From Phycisphaerales bacterium (lineage in GTDB: Bacteria > Planctomycetota > Phycisphaerae > SM23-33): a stretch of DNA of 35,092 bases. The notes below the pieces were generated by a model, which saw only the letters and a program-made list of their open reading frames with translations, ran no database searches and had not been told where the DNA came from. Numbering within the stretch: the stretch's first letter is position 1; every line of letters starts with the position of its first letter. This document shows positions 6,742 to 15,730 of this stretch, one piece after another. The stretch is taken from assembly GCA_018645065.1 (NCBI GenBank), contig JABGPF010000019.1, positions 1 through 35,092 on the forward strand. The letters run 5' to 3'. The position numbers and the translations under genes are program-made.

Positions 6742-8067
6742 ATGACCCGTTTGAACCACGCCGCGACCGTTGCGATTTTAGTGGCTTGTTCGCCCGTGTT
6801 GGCTTGGGCGGCAAGCGATCCGCTTTCGGATAAGGCCGTTGACGCTCGCATCGCCAAACATCGCACAACCGAGGTTACGCTTACTGTTCGCACCGCTGAC
6901 GGCAAGCCGCTGCGCAACGCCGAAGTTACCGTCGAAATGGTGCGCAACAAATTCCTGTTCGGTTCAAATATGTTCGCCTACGATCAGCTCGGTAGTGATG
7001 AGCTTAACGGTAAATACGCCAGGCAGTTTTCCGGGCTGCTGAACTTCGCGACGCTTCCGTTTTATTGGGGTATGTACGAGCATAAAGCCCAACCGGAACG
7101 GCCGACGCAGATCAAACAAGTAACCGCAATGGCCAAATGGTGCAAGGCCAATGGGCTTGTCGCCAAGGGCCATCCGCTTTGTTGGCATGAGGTTCAACCC
7201 AAGTGGCTAAAGGGTAAACCGACTGACGAAGTTATGAAGCTTCAGCTCGGGCGGATTGAGCGTGAGGTTAAGGATTTCGGCGGCCTGATCGAGACGTGGG
7301 ACGTGTTGAACGAAGTTGTAGTGATGCCCAAGTTCAGCCGTAAAGGTCAGACCGCTCTGCGTGACGTTTGCAAGAAAACCGGCCAGGTTGAGCTTATTAA
7401 GCAGTGCTTCGCCGTAGCGAGAAAAACCAACCCCAAAGCCACGCTCCTGCTGAACGATTACCAACTCGGTCGGAGCTACGAGAAGCTCATTGCCGACTCT
7501 CTTGCCGCCGGTGTTAAGATTGATGCGATCGGCCTACAGTCGCACATGCACTCGAAATATCGTGGGGCCAAGTGGGCCTGGGATGTCTGCCAGCGATTCG
7601 CGAAGTTCAAAAAACCGCTGCACTTCACAGAACTTACGATTCTCTCGGGCGATTTGAAGAAAGATGGCGACTGGCACAAGCGTCGCACCGATTGGCATTC
7701 AACGCCCGAAGGCGAAAAACGCCAAGCCGCACAAGTTGTCGAATTCTACCGCCTGCTTTACAGCCATCCGTCGGTCGAGGCGATCACCTGGTGGGATTTC
7801 TCCGACGCGAGATCATGGCAGGGCGCCCCGGCGGGGCTAGTGCGAAAAGACATGTCGCCCAAACCGGCGTACACAGCGTTGCACAAGTTGATCAAAGGCG
7901 AATGGTGGATGACGCCCACGAAATTCAAAACCGACGCCCAGGGCAAAATAACCTTCCGAGGCCACCTGGGAACATACAAAGTCAAAACCCAAACCACCGC
8001 AGCAGGTTTCGATCTACCCAAAGCAGGGAAGGCGGACATCATCGCCAAGCTCAAGAGTATTCGGTAG
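6742..8067 (+). CDS. secreted GH10-family endo-beta-xylanase-like glycosidase
   Basis: This 441-residue protein has a Sec signal (about residues 1-24, ending AWAA) and an N-terminal beta-type segment (TEVTLTVRTADGKPLRNAEV). A GH10 barrel follows. Recognisable GH10 features are GHPLCWHE (143-150), the acid/base glutamate in WDVLNE (E191) and the nucleophile glutamate in HFTEL (E297), with a late WWDFSD segment. GH10 enzymes cut beta-1,4-xylan and related glycans with retention of configuration. No separate carbohydrate-binding module is obvious. A GGGAG site lies upstream and the gene follows the sulfatase by 17 bases. This pairing suggests action on a sulfated, xylose-containing polysaccharide, which is an inference. 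Confidence 0.92.
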   Translation: MTRLNHAATVAILVACSPVLAWAASDPLSDKAVDARIAKHRTTEVTLTVRTADGKPLRNAEVTVEMVRNKFLFGSNMFAYDQLGSDELNGKYARQFSGLLNFATLPFYWGMYEHKAQPERPTQIKQVTAMAKWCKANGLVAKGHPLCWHEVQPKWLKGKPTDEVMKLQLGRIEREVKDFGGLIETWDVLNEVVVMPKFSRKGQTALRDVCKKTGQVELIKQCFAVARKTNPKATLLLNDYQLGRSYEKLIADSLAAGVKIDAIGLQSHMHSKYRGAKWAWDVCQRFAKFKKPLHFTELTILSGDLKKDGDWHKRRTDWHSTPEGEKRQAAQVVEFYRLLYSHPSVEAITWWDFSDARSWQGAPAGLVRKDMSPKPAYTALHKLIKGEWWMTPTKFKTDAQGKITFRGHLGTYKVKTQTTAAGFDLPKAGKADIIAKLKSIR

Positions 8068-8071
8068 GTGT

Positions 8072-8227
8072 GTAACGGCACCGCGGCGACACGCCGCGGC
8101 TCTGTCCATGCGCGTAGTAGCGATAGGACTGGTTGTTAACGTGGATGTGTGCGAATTAATTTTCACACGAACAAGACGCGAGGGTTCTACGGTGTAGAGC
8201 CGCGGCGTGTCGCCGCGGTGCCGTTAC
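8072..8227. repeat. REP-like pair: 32-base perfect inverted repeat
   Basis: The arms at 8072-8103 and 8196-8227 are perfect reverse complements of 32 bases, separated by 92 bases. Each arm itself contains a hairpin with an 8-base stem, CCGCGGCG and CGCCGCGG, around a 3-base loop. Two palindromes in inverted orientation resemble paired REP elements or a small non-autonomous mobile element. They lie between the converging GH10 and antitoxin genes, where they may also act as a two-way terminator or mRNA-stabilising structure. Confidence 0.7.
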
Positions 8228-8245
8228 GGGTGCATGTGGATCATG

Positions 8246-8437
8246 CTACGAACTCCTGCGGCGTGGGATCGGTTTTAGTTTTTTCTCGGTCCCGCCGAGT
8301 GCGGTAAGACGCTTGGCGCTGAAGCGGGCGATCAATGCTTCCAGCCCCATTTGCACCAAGGCGGTTTTCTCCTGTACGCCAGTAAGTTTTGAAGCATGCG
8401 TCAAGACGTCGTCATCAATATTTAGCGTAATTTTCAT
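8246..8437 (-). CDS. VapB-type antitoxin, without adjacent toxin
   Basis: This 63-residue protein begins MKITLNIDDDVLTHASKLTG, the ribbon-helix-helix start typical of the VapB/DUF2191 family. The central helix (KTALVQMGLEALI) is typical too, and a basic tail follows (RRRSS). VapB proteins neutralise a PIN-domain ribonuclease, VapC, normally encoded immediately downstream. Downstream here there is only the REP-like repeat and the opposite-strand GH10 gene, so the toxin is absent and this is an orphan antitoxin. No clear ribosome binding site precedes the ATG. A TTGACT hexamer upstream and AT-rich sequence next to the start suggest a very short leader. The direct repeat GCATAC upstream could be its operator. 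Confidence 0.75.
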   Translation of the reverse strand: MKITLNIDDDVLTHASKLTGVQEKTALVQMGLEALIARFSAKRLTALGGTEKKLKPIPRRRSS

Positions 8438-8485
8438 GAATATAAGTATGCATTCGATATGTATGCGTCAGTCAAGCAAAAACCG

Positions 8486-9829
8486 TTATTTTCGCGGCTT
8501 TGGCATCTTTCGTCTGCGGGCGTCTACTTCTATGAGCATTTCTGCTGCCCATTTTTCGATGGCGGCTTGCATTTCTTTGGCGCGTTTTGGGTGCTTGTCG
8601 ATAATGTTGTTCTTTTCGGCGATATCGGTTTTCAGATCGTAGAGTTGGGCCTTGCCCTTCTTTGCGATCATTTTCCACTGCCCGTCTCGCAGTGCGGTTC
8701 CGAGTTTGGGTTCGTAGCCGAAGAAGATTTTTCGATCGGGGAAATCGGCGCCGTTGAAGATGAGGTCCTTCATGCTGGTCCCGTCGAGTTTGCGGGAGGG
8801 GGGTACTTTAATGCCCACCAGGTCGGTTATCGTCGGCAGCAGGTCCATCCCAACTGTCAGGGCGTCTGTGGTTGTCCCGGGTTTGATTCGTCCAGGCATC
8901 CAGGCGATCGCTCCACCGCGATGTCCGCCTTCGTAATGGCTGAACTTCCCGCCGCGGTAGGGTGCGTTCGACCCGAAACCGGTCGCGCCATTATCGGAGA
9001 AGAAGAACACGAACGTATCTTTCTCGATATCGCACTTTTTGAGCGTATCGAAGATTTCACCGATCCCCTTGTCCATTTCTTCGACCATGATTTTGTATTT
9101 CGGGCGGATCCGATCCCGGTTCCATCGCATGCTCTTGGGGAACGGCTTCCTGTCGGCCACCGTGTCGGCGGGGGTTTGGAAGGGCAGGTGCACCGATTCG
9201 TGAGCAACGTACAGGAAGAACGGTTTGTCCTTGTTGCGTTTGATAAAATCGACGGAATTGCTGGTGATCAGGTGCGTTGAGTAGCCTTTTTGGGGCTCTA
9301 TTTTCAGTCCGTTGAACCATTCCTTAGCGTGATCGTGGTAGTCAATGCACCCGTCCAGGTAGCCGCGGAATTCGTCGAACCCGTGATGGATCGGATTGTT
9401 TTCGAGCTCCTTGCCCAAATGCCACTTACCGAACAATGCCGTGCGATAACCGCCTTGCTTCATCAGGCGAGAGAGCGTTAGTTCCTTCGGCGAGAGGCTT
9501 GGCGTATCGAGGTGGCGGGCCATTACGTCGACGATCCCGACCCGCTGCTGATACCGCCCGGTGAGAAATGCCGCTCGCGTAGGGCTACAGACCGAACTGT
9601 TGGTGTGGAAGTCGGTGAACGTCAGGCCCTCTTTGGACATGCGTTTAATGCGGGGTGTTTTGATCCATCCGTCGAATATAGTGGTGTCGGCGTTGCCCAG
9701 ATCGTCGGCAAGGATGACAATGACGTTGGGTTTGCGTTTCCCATTGGCGGCCCGCAGCGTAGCGGCTGGGAGCAGCGAAAGACCGGCAGCGCCGAGTCCG
9801 ATAGTCTGGATAAATTTTCGTCTGTTCAT
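8486..9829 (-). CDS. exported Cys-type sulfatase
   Basis: This 447-residue sulfatase has a Tat-like signal (MNRRKFIQTIGLGAAGLSLL). The metal-binding D42-D43 (ILADDLG) and the modification motif CSPTR starting at C81 are present, followed by RAAFLTGRYQQRVG as expected for sulfatases. GKWHLG and a late FFFSDNGA segment are also present. ATG 9829 is chosen because AAAGGA sits just upstream; a TTG at 9844 is the only earlier start. The protein ends in a basic tail. It is compact, close to the usual length for arylsulfatase-like polysaccharide sulfatases, and differs strongly from the other two copies in the window, so it probably has a different substrate. It lies 48 bases upstream of the antitoxin start on the same strand. 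Confidence 0.93.
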   Translation of the reverse strand: MNRRKFIQTIGLGAAGLSLLPAATLRAANGKRKPNVIVILADDLGNADTTIFDGWIKTPRIKRMSKEGLTFTDFHTNSSVCSPTRAAFLTGRYQQRVGIVDVMARHLDTPSLSPKELTLSRLMKQGGYRTALFGKWHLGKELENNPIHHGFDEFRGYLDGCIDYHDHAKEWFNGLKIEPQKGYSTHLITSNSVDFIKRNKDKPFFLYVAHESVHLPFQTPADTVADRKPFPKSMRWNRDRIRPKYKIMVEEMDKGIGEIFDTLKKCDIEKDTFVFFFSDNGATGFGSNAPYRGGKFSHYEGGHRGGAIAWMPGRIKPGTTTDALTVGMDLLPTITDLVGIKVPPSRKLDGTSMKDLIFNGADFPDRKIFFGYEPKLGTALRDGQWKMIAKKGKAQLYDLKTDIAEKNNIIDKHPKRAKEMQAAIEKWAAEMLIEVDARRRKMPKPRK

Positions 9830-10019
9830 AATGTTCCTTTTCAAGTTGACGACAGTTTACCCTATTACCGCTGGGGCACGCACGTTAAATTATGATTGTC
9901 GATCCGATTGCGTTCCATTGCCTGCAGGTTTTCCCTTGCCATCGGATTATTGGTGTTCGAGAATTGAAGCGCCGGTGGCGTCGGATATTGAATTACCCGT
10001 ATTAGCGGAGAGAACGACT

Positions 10020-10211
10020 ATGATATTTGCTTCCACGTTGGAGGTTTTCGAGCGTCTGGCAATCCCGATCGGTATTGGATTAGGCGTTCTGCTAACCCTG
10101 CTTATCCCTGCGTTCCGACGAAACTTCACCGACAGTTACAAGAAGGGTAAGCAAATGCGGGAGCGATTAACCGGAAAGGACTCCCAGGAAGACCAGGGAG
10201 ACTCCAATTGA
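10020..10211 (+). CDS. small single-pass membrane protein
   Basis: This 63-residue protein begins with a short amphipathic segment and then one membrane helix (LAIPIGIGLGVLLTLLIPAF). A strongly charged cytoplasmic-type tail follows (SYKKGKQMRERLTG) and then an acidic end. GGAGAG about eight bases upstream supports ATG 10020. An open frame continues upstream but without a good start or a natural protein pattern. The function is unknown. It stands alone between the divergent sulfatase gene at 8486-9829 and the convergent gene at 10258-10473. Confidence 0.55.
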   Translation: MIFASTLEVFERLAIPIGIGLGVLLTLLIPAFRRNFTDSYKKGKQMRERLTGKDSQEDQGDSN

Positions 10212-10257
10212 CCTGCACCCAATCGGGTTGGCAGGGCGCGTTTGGTCGTCTCACGTT

Positions 10258-10473
10258 TTATTCGCTGTAGGTGCGGCCTGGCGTTGAGCCTACGTGCCAG
10301 TGTTCGCTTTCGTCTTCGTCGGTCCACACCACCAGGGCGAAGTGTCTTACAATGCCGCCGTCCATCGCCGACGACAGTGACACGCTGATTATGTCGTGCT
10401 GCTTGTCGGCGGTGATTTCGTTTAGAGTGTCGCTCTGGTCGGGGAGGTCCAGGATCACGTTCTTTGTTTTCAT
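10258..10473 (-). CDS. small hypothetical protein
   Basis: This 71-residue acidic protein begins MKTKNVILDLPDQSDTLNEI. A strong ribosome binding site (AGAGGAG six bases before ATG) supports it. The sequence alternates strand-like segments (DIISVSLSS, RHFALVVWT) with a His and Trp-containing end (SEHWHVGSTPGRTYSE). No signal peptide or membrane helix is visible, so it is probably cytoplasmic. I do not recognise a family. The gene lies downstream of the sulfatase at 10591-12108 on the same strand, with a 117-base gap that could hold its own promoter. Confidence 0.6.
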   Translation of the reverse strand: MKTKNVILDLPDQSDTLNEITADKQHDIISVSLSSAMDGGIVRHFALVVWTDEDESEHWHVGSTPGRTYSE

Positions 10474-10590
10474 GTTTGCTCCTCTGGCGTCTGCCGAAAA
10501 TATTGTATGCGGTATACTTACACTATAGGCTCATAACTGGTGATATATTCATTCTTTCGACCAAACTATATCAACAGGGCCGATTGTATT

Positions 10591-12108
10591 CTACTTTTTT
10601 ACCCTTTGCTTGCCTAGTCGGGGCTTGTGTTTCTTCTTCGGATTCTTACGGCCCGGATTGGGCTTGGGGATTTTCGCGTTTGTTTCTTTGAGGAAGCCGA
10701 CCAATTTGGTTTTAAGGGCGCGGGTTTTGTCGGGCATGGAGGCGGCGAGGTCGTTCTTCTCGTGGGGATCTTTGGCGATATCGTAAAGAAGCACATCTCC
10801 GTGGTGATAGTTCATTATCAATTTGTAATCGCCCTGGCGGATGGCGCTGGCGGGATAACCGCCCTCGCCCTGATAATGCGGGAAATGCCAGTAAAGAGCG
10901 TCGCGTTTGAAAGTTTTGCCCTCGATTAGAGGCACCAGGCTTACACCGTCAACATGTTGCTTTGGCTTGGCGGGCAAGTGGGCCATCTCAAGCAGAGTTG
11001 GGTAAAAGTCCATGCCGATAACAGGCGTCTGGCAGTTCGTTCCCGGCTTGGTGCGTCCTGGCCAGTGTATCAGCAGAGGCGTGCGTAAACCGCCTTCAAA
11101 AACATATGTCTTCCCGGCGCGTAGCGGCTGGACAGATGTCGGTGGTCCGTGGAAGAATCCCGTGCGTCCTCCGTTGTCGCCGGTGAATATGATGATGGTG
11201 TTCTCGTACAGCCCGCCGTCCTTGAGGGCTTTTACCAGGCGGCCGATGTTTTCGTCCAGAGTAGCCAATTCGCCCGCGTATTCCGGTTCGTCCTGGCGTT
11301 TCTTATACGGTTTGGACCCGTAGGGGTCGTGAATCATGCTTTCGGTTTTGGACAATGGCGGTAGTTTTTTCGCCTTGGCTTCAAACTTCCGCCGCAGCTC
11401 GGGCTTGGATGCGATGGGTGCGTGCATGGCGAAATGGGCGAGGTAAAGGAAGAAGGGTTTGTCGCGTTTGGTTGTGACGAACTCGACGGCCGCGTCGGTC
11501 AGTTTATCCGTGAAATTGTCTCCCTTTTTGGCGTCCGGAAAGTATTTGGGGTGATTGTTAAACGGATAGAACATGGCGCATTTGTTGGTTTCGATAACCG
11601 CCAATTGCGAATCAAACCCGTGGTTTTTTGGTCCGCCGGTTTTCTTGAGAGCTCCCATGTGCCATTTGCCCAGAAAACCGGTGGTGTAACCGCCTTCTCG
11701 GAATGCTTCGGCCAGGGTGGTTTCTTCTTTCTTCATATGCGAAAAGGTTTTGGCGCAGAGAACTTTCTCGTTTTTCACCTGGCGGCCCGGGAGCCACTGG
11801 GTCACACCGTGACGCGCTGGCGATTTCCCCGTCATTACGCTGGTGCGCGTTGGAGAACACATGGGGCTGGGAGTGTAGCAAAAGTCAAAACGCATCCACT
11901 CGGTTGACAATTGGTCTATGTGCGGGGTTTCATAGAATGTCGAACCGTTGTATCCTACATCGTTCCACCCGAAATCATCGACCAGGATAAACAGGACATT
12001 GGGCCTGCTCCGGGCCGGTTGGGCGACTATGCGGGCAGGCAACACCAAAGCCGCCGCTCCCATACCCGCAATTTTCAAGAATTCTCGCCGTGATGCGTGC
12101 GCTGTCAT
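10591..12108 (-). CDS. Tat-exported Cys-type sulfatase
   Basis: This 505-residue sulfatase has a twin-arginine type signal (SRREFLKIAG) and the metal-binding D44-D45 (ILVDDFG). Its formylglycine motif CSPTR starts at C84, and GKWHMG and FTGDNGG appear further on. The C-terminus is a long basic Lys and Pro-rich tail (from about KIPKPNPGRKNPKKKHK), unusual for an exported enzyme and possibly a surface-binding tail. ATG 12108 is chosen because the Tat motif starts just after it and AGGA lies about ten bases upstream; the frame stays open further upstream over a GC-rich hairpin but lacks protein character. It follows the two HzsA-related genes on the same strand and may share their transcript. 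Confidence 0.93.
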   Translation of the reverse strand: MTAHASRREFLKIAGMGAAALVLPARIVAQPARSRPNVLFILVDDFGWNDVGYNGSTFYETPHIDQLSTEWMRFDFCYTPSPMCSPTRTSVMTGKSPARHGVTQWLPGRQVKNEKVLCAKTFSHMKKEETTLAEAFREGGYTTGFLGKWHMGALKKTGGPKNHGFDSQLAVIETNKCAMFYPFNNHPKYFPDAKKGDNFTDKLTDAAVEFVTTKRDKPFFLYLAHFAMHAPIASKPELRRKFEAKAKKLPPLSKTESMIHDPYGSKPYKKRQDEPEYAGELATLDENIGRLVKALKDGGLYENTIIIFTGDNGGRTGFFHGPPTSVQPLRAGKTYVFEGGLRTPLLIHWPGRTKPGTNCQTPVIGMDFYPTLLEMAHLPAKPKQHVDGVSLVPLIEGKTFKRDALYWHFPHYQGEGGYPASAIRQGDYKLIMNYHHGDVLLYDIAKDPHEKNDLAASMPDKTRALKTKLVGFLKETNAKIPKPNPGRKNPKKKHKPRLGKQRVKK

Positions 12109-12172
12109 TATTTGCCGATCCTTTCGGCCGGGCCAAGGCTCCGCCTGCCGCAAAGCCTCTTCATGCGAAGCC

Positions 12173-12188
12173 GCCCCGGCCGCGGGGC
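12173..12188. other. GC-rich hairpin between HzsA-related gene and sulfatase
   Basis: GCCCCG (12173-12178) and CGGGGC (12183-12188) form a 6-base stem with a 4-base loop in the 150-base gap between the two minus-strand genes. No T-run follows. It could slow transcription or protect the downstream sulfatase mRNA. Confidence 0.35.
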
Positions 12189-12258
12189 GATCCCTCGCTG
12201 CCAAACAGAGATGTTCGTGACATCCATATGCGTATTTTCGATCTCGATATACGTTCGT

Positions 12259-15200
12259 TTATCGCTGGTCTTCAGGCAGCGGGGCGGTGGTTGATCTTGC
12301 ATTCTCGAACGTCGGGACCGGGCGGAAGTTCGGGTGGTCCTTGTACTTCAGGTTGCGCCTGCCGTAGTAACTACCGTAATATTGCCCGTTGGCCTCCACC
12401 CATGTCTGCAGGCGGATCATGTCCTCAAGAGGTAAGTTCACTTTGCCCTCTTCGTGCACCTTGGCCAGTTTCGCTGCTATCTCGGCCTGCTTGGGGTCCT
12501 TGAGTTTGACCTTACCCTTCGAGTGCATCGCGATCAGAATACTCGCGTGCGAACCGAGCGAACGGGCTGGTAGATATTCGGTGTTACCGGCTTTGGGGTG
12601 ATTCTCGCCGATCGTGGGGAACAGGTCGAATCGTCTGCGGCCGTTACCGCGTCGTCGCTCTTTTACTAGGTTTTCGTACGAAACGCTGAACAGTGTTGTC
12701 AGCGTACCGGAAAGGTCAAGTTCGCCCTTGGGCTTGTCGCCGGAGTGGCATTTTACGCAATGCTTATCCAGCACAGGCTGGACGTCGACCGGGTAATACA
12801 GCGGTTTCGAGCCGGACTTTTCGCCAGGCTGCGGGCCGGGCGTTGAAGGCTTACGCTTCAGCGCGCTTACCACGCGACTCTTGGCCGATACGATATCATT
12901 CGGCGTTTCATGGCAACCCATGCACGAACGCGACTCACCGGGCCGATAGTTCACGCACGTGCGTTCACGCTGAACTTCCATGTAATTTTCATCGAGCGCC
13001 TGGAAGTATACGTTCTTGTCGGCAGGCACGTAGAAGTTCGCCGATCCGTCTTTCTCAACGGGAACTATGCCAACCTGAATTTTCAGGCCGAGGTGGGTGT
13101 CCTTGGTGATCGTTACGTGTTGCTGATCGTATGAATCTCCGCCCCAGCGTCGCCTGGAGGCCCAGGGACGCGGGATTTGCTCGTTGACGCGGATGTATTT
13201 GATCGATCCGCGCGGGGTGTCTTCCATTCCCTGGTAGATATCGGTGACGATGCACAAGGCAAGGCCCTTTTTTGCCAACTCGGGGTTGATCGCGCCTTTG
13301 AGCACTACTGGCGTCTTGCGTTTTTTCAGCGGGATAGGTTGGAACAGGCCAATTTTCGGGTCCGAGTGGATCACGGCGGTATCGCCCGATTCGCTCAGCA
13401 GGCAGATGTCCCAGGCGGTGGGGTGTTTCCAGTTCTTCTCGACGTTCATCGAGACTAAGAAGAACTCTTCGCTCAGCGGGAAGGGTTCTTTGAACAGGCG
13501 GTGCGGACCCCATTTGCCGTCGCGATCGTGCCAGAATCCGCCCTGGCCGCGTACGTCAACATCAGGCGTGATGTACGTCATCGGCTCACGTGTGCGGATG
13601 TTCTTGGTCATGTCGATTCGGATAACCGTGCCCACACCGTTCTGCGGATAGTGCGGTACGCCCAGGAATACGAACTTCGTGTTCGTACCGGGGATGGCAC
13701 GTCCCTGGTGGAACGATGCCGGATACGTGATGTCGCTACCGTAGATCTCGGCCTGGCCGGTTCCGTCGGGTCGAACCGCCCACAAGCATTTGTTAGTCAC
13801 CGAGCCTTTATCGAGATATTCCCAGCGGGTGTACATGATTCGGCCGTCGTTCAGGATCGTGGGCGTGGCTTCACTTACCGCTGAGTTGGTGAGCTTCTGC
13901 AGGTTCTTGCCGTCTGCATCGATTCGATACAGCAGCGTGGTGCAGAAAACGTCCGGATTGTCGCAGAGGATACCGTACATGCAGCGTGACGAGATGAATA
14001 CTATCCCGCCGTCGGGCAGGTAGACCGGATTCATGTCATCGGTTCCGTGGTGGTAACCTACGCGATATTTTTCCTGTATCTCTTTTTCATTGGCCGGAGC
14101 CTGGAGGACCTGGCGAACTTTCCCGGTGCGTTTGCCTGTTTTCGGATCGATGGGGACTTCGTAGATACGGAAGCCTTCTTCCTTCTCTTTCTTCCAGGCG
14201 AATACGACTTTATCGGCATTGAAGTGCAAGTCGAATCTGCCGAAGATTCCTGTGTTCATTTCCGGGATCAGATCGATCACGTCGCCGCTTTTCAGATCGA
14301 GCACGCACAGGTTTCCGCCGAACGTTTTGCACCCGTTAATGAAGTCGGTGTAGTAGTGGTTCGACTGATATTTGAATCGTTTGACGAACAGGAGTTTTTC
14401 GAAGTCCATCAGCGGGTTGTTCTTGATCAACGCGTCGTATCGCACCTGCTGAACGTCTTTTTTGAATGCGATCATGGCGTCGGGTGTGATTTCGGTTTCG
14501 GCCATTTTTACCGCTTTGGCTTCGATCGCGTCGAGTAGCGCCAGAGTCTTGTCAGTTTTGGCGCCCGTTTTCTCCAGGTTGCCGAGCATGCGTCGCAGGC
14601 CGACGATATCGAGCTCCTTGAGCTTGTCCATTACGCTTTCGTATGCTCTCGATCGCAGATACGCCTGGCGGACTTTCGCCAGACCGGCGGCGTCTTTTGT
14701 ATTGGCCGCCAGTTTTCCAGCCTGTTTAGCGTGCGTCGGCGAGCGGTGCGATGCGGCTGCGTATCGCTTGGCCAGTGCTGCGTAATCGCCGGTTTTCCAA
14801 TCGTTACGCCATATGCCGTCTTCAATTTCCCAAGTCATCTCATTGCGTGCGGCCTCGTCGGTGAAACTTTTTCGCAGGAACGACCAGATCGGAATGTTGG
14901 GGTTCTGCTTTTGTCCGGGTGCGGTCATGAGGATTTTGACCTGCCCGTTGAGATCCAACGCCTTGCCGATTTTTCCGGTAGAGAGTTTGGCGCCCTTCAT
15001 GCTTATTGCGTGGTTGTTGTTGCCCGAGGCGTCCATAACGCCTGAGTCGAAGGGCCAGTAGCCGGCCAGTCCGTTGGGGCTGAGGGAGTCGGGTTTGGCC
15101 ATAATGCTCGCGAGTTCCTTTGCCGACAGGACGCGGTTGTAAATCCGTACATCGTCGATCAGTCCTGTGAAGTGCGAGTTGCGTCTCGGGAAATCCTGTG

Positions 15201-15708
15201 CTGTGTATCCGATTTTTCCGACTGAGCCTTTGGGGGCTGGTCGCAGAGCGAGGTTGCCGGTGGCTTCGGCTTTTCCGTCGACGTATATGATCTGTCCTTT
15301 TGAGGTGCCCACTAGTGCGACGTGATGCCATTTTCCGTCGGTCACTCTCGATGTGCCTCCGAAGGAGCCCACCGAATGGGAGTCCATGCGAATGCGTCCG
15401 CCGCCGATGAACAGGGTTTTGCCGTTGCGTGTCCAACGTTTTCCGGGCGGGCATTTCGCGAAGATCGTTCCGTCGCTTTTGGTTTGAATCCATGCGGCGA
15501 TGGTGTAGGGGTCTCTGGACATGTCCGGCAGACCGGCAGGTTCCATAGACGCCGGCCGCTTGCCAACCATTGCTTGGCGAGTGGCGAACATCGACTCGTG
15601 CCATGTGGCTTTTTTAACGTAGTCGGCGGCGCGTGCGGGCGTGAGTATCGCGCTGATAACGATAGCTGCGAATACTGCGGCGATGCGTTTGGTCGCTTTG
15701 TTGGACAT
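12259..15708 (-). CDS. HzsA-related secreted protein: LamG, beta-propeller and two c-type haem sites
   Basis: This 1149-residue protein has a Sec signal ending ARAA (about 1-28). A LamG-like domain follows (about 60-210; DPYTIAAWIQT, GKWHHVALVG, DDVRIYNRVL). The middle region has TolB/PD40-type propeller blades (YLPDGGIVFISSR, LNDGRIMYTRWEY). The C-terminus carries two haem c motifs, CMGCH (C929-H933) and CVKCH (C984-H988). This layout matches the family NCBI calls HzsA-related, named after the hydrazine synthase alpha subunit. No HzsB/C-like partners are visible, so hydrazine synthesis is not implied; a periplasmic redox role in carbohydrate metabolism is a guess. AGGAG before ATG 15708 supports the start. 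It follows its paralogue by only 22 bases. Confidence 0.88.
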   Translation of the reverse strand: MSNKATKRIAAVFAAIVISAILTPARAADYVKKATWHESMFATRQAMVGKRPASMEPAGLPDMSRDPYTIAAWIQTKSDGTIFAKCPPGKRWTRNGKTLFIGGGRIRMDSHSVGSFGGTSRVTDGKWHHVALVGTSKGQIIYVDGKAEATGNLALRPAPKGSVGKIGYTAQDFPRRNSHFTGLIDDVRIYNRVLSAKELASIMAKPDSLSPNGLAGYWPFDSGVMDASGNNNHAISMKGAKLSTGKIGKALDLNGQVKILMTAPGQKQNPNIPIWSFLRKSFTDEAARNEMTWEIEDGIWRNDWKTGDYAALAKRYAAASHRSPTHAKQAGKLAANTKDAAGLAKVRQAYLRSRAYESVMDKLKELDIVGLRRMLGNLEKTGAKTDKTLALLDAIEAKAVKMAETEITPDAMIAFKKDVQQVRYDALIKNNPLMDFEKLLFVKRFKYQSNHYYTDFINGCKTFGGNLCVLDLKSGDVIDLIPEMNTGIFGRFDLHFNADKVVFAWKKEKEEGFRIYEVPIDPKTGKRTGKVRQVLQAPANEKEIQEKYRVGYHHGTDDMNPVYLPDGGIVFISSRCMYGILCDNPDVFCTTLLYRIDADGKNLQKLTNSAVSEATPTILNDGRIMYTRWEYLDKGSVTNKCLWAVRPDGTGQAEIYGSDITYPASFHQGRAIPGTNTKFVFLGVPHYPQNGVGTVIRIDMTKNIRTREPMTYITPDVDVRGQGGFWHDRDGKWGPHRLFKEPFPLSEEFFLVSMNVEKNWKHPTAWDICLLSESGDTAVIHSDPKIGLFQPIPLKKRKTPVVLKGAINPELAKKGLALCIVTDIYQGMEDTPRGSIKYIRVNEQIPRPWASRRRWGGDSYDQQHVTITKDTHLGLKIQVGIVPVEKDGSANFYVPADKNVYFQALDENYMEVQRERTCVNYRPGESRSCMGCHETPNDIVSAKSRVVSALKRKPSTPGPQPGEKSGSKPLYYPVDVQPVLDKHCVKCHSGDKPKGELDLSGTLTTLFSVSYENLVKERRRGNGRRRFDLFPTIGENHPKAGNTEYLPARSLGSHASILIAMHSKGKVKLKDPKQAEIAAKLAKVHEEGKVNLPLEDMIRLQTWVEANGQYYGSYYGRRNLKYKDHPNFRPVPTFENARSTTAPLPEDQR

Positions 15709-15730
15709 TATGGCTTGCTCCTGTGGGGCG

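Noticed and set aside
8459-9280. Open frame of 273 codons on the plus strand
   Set aside because: It lies fully inside the sulfatase gene on the opposite strand, whose motifs are unambiguous. Its product has no coherent features.
9561-10019. Upstream extension of the small membrane-protein frame
   Set aside because: It overlaps the start of the sulfatase gene on the other strand and lacks a ribosome binding site. The site just before 10020 explains the real start.
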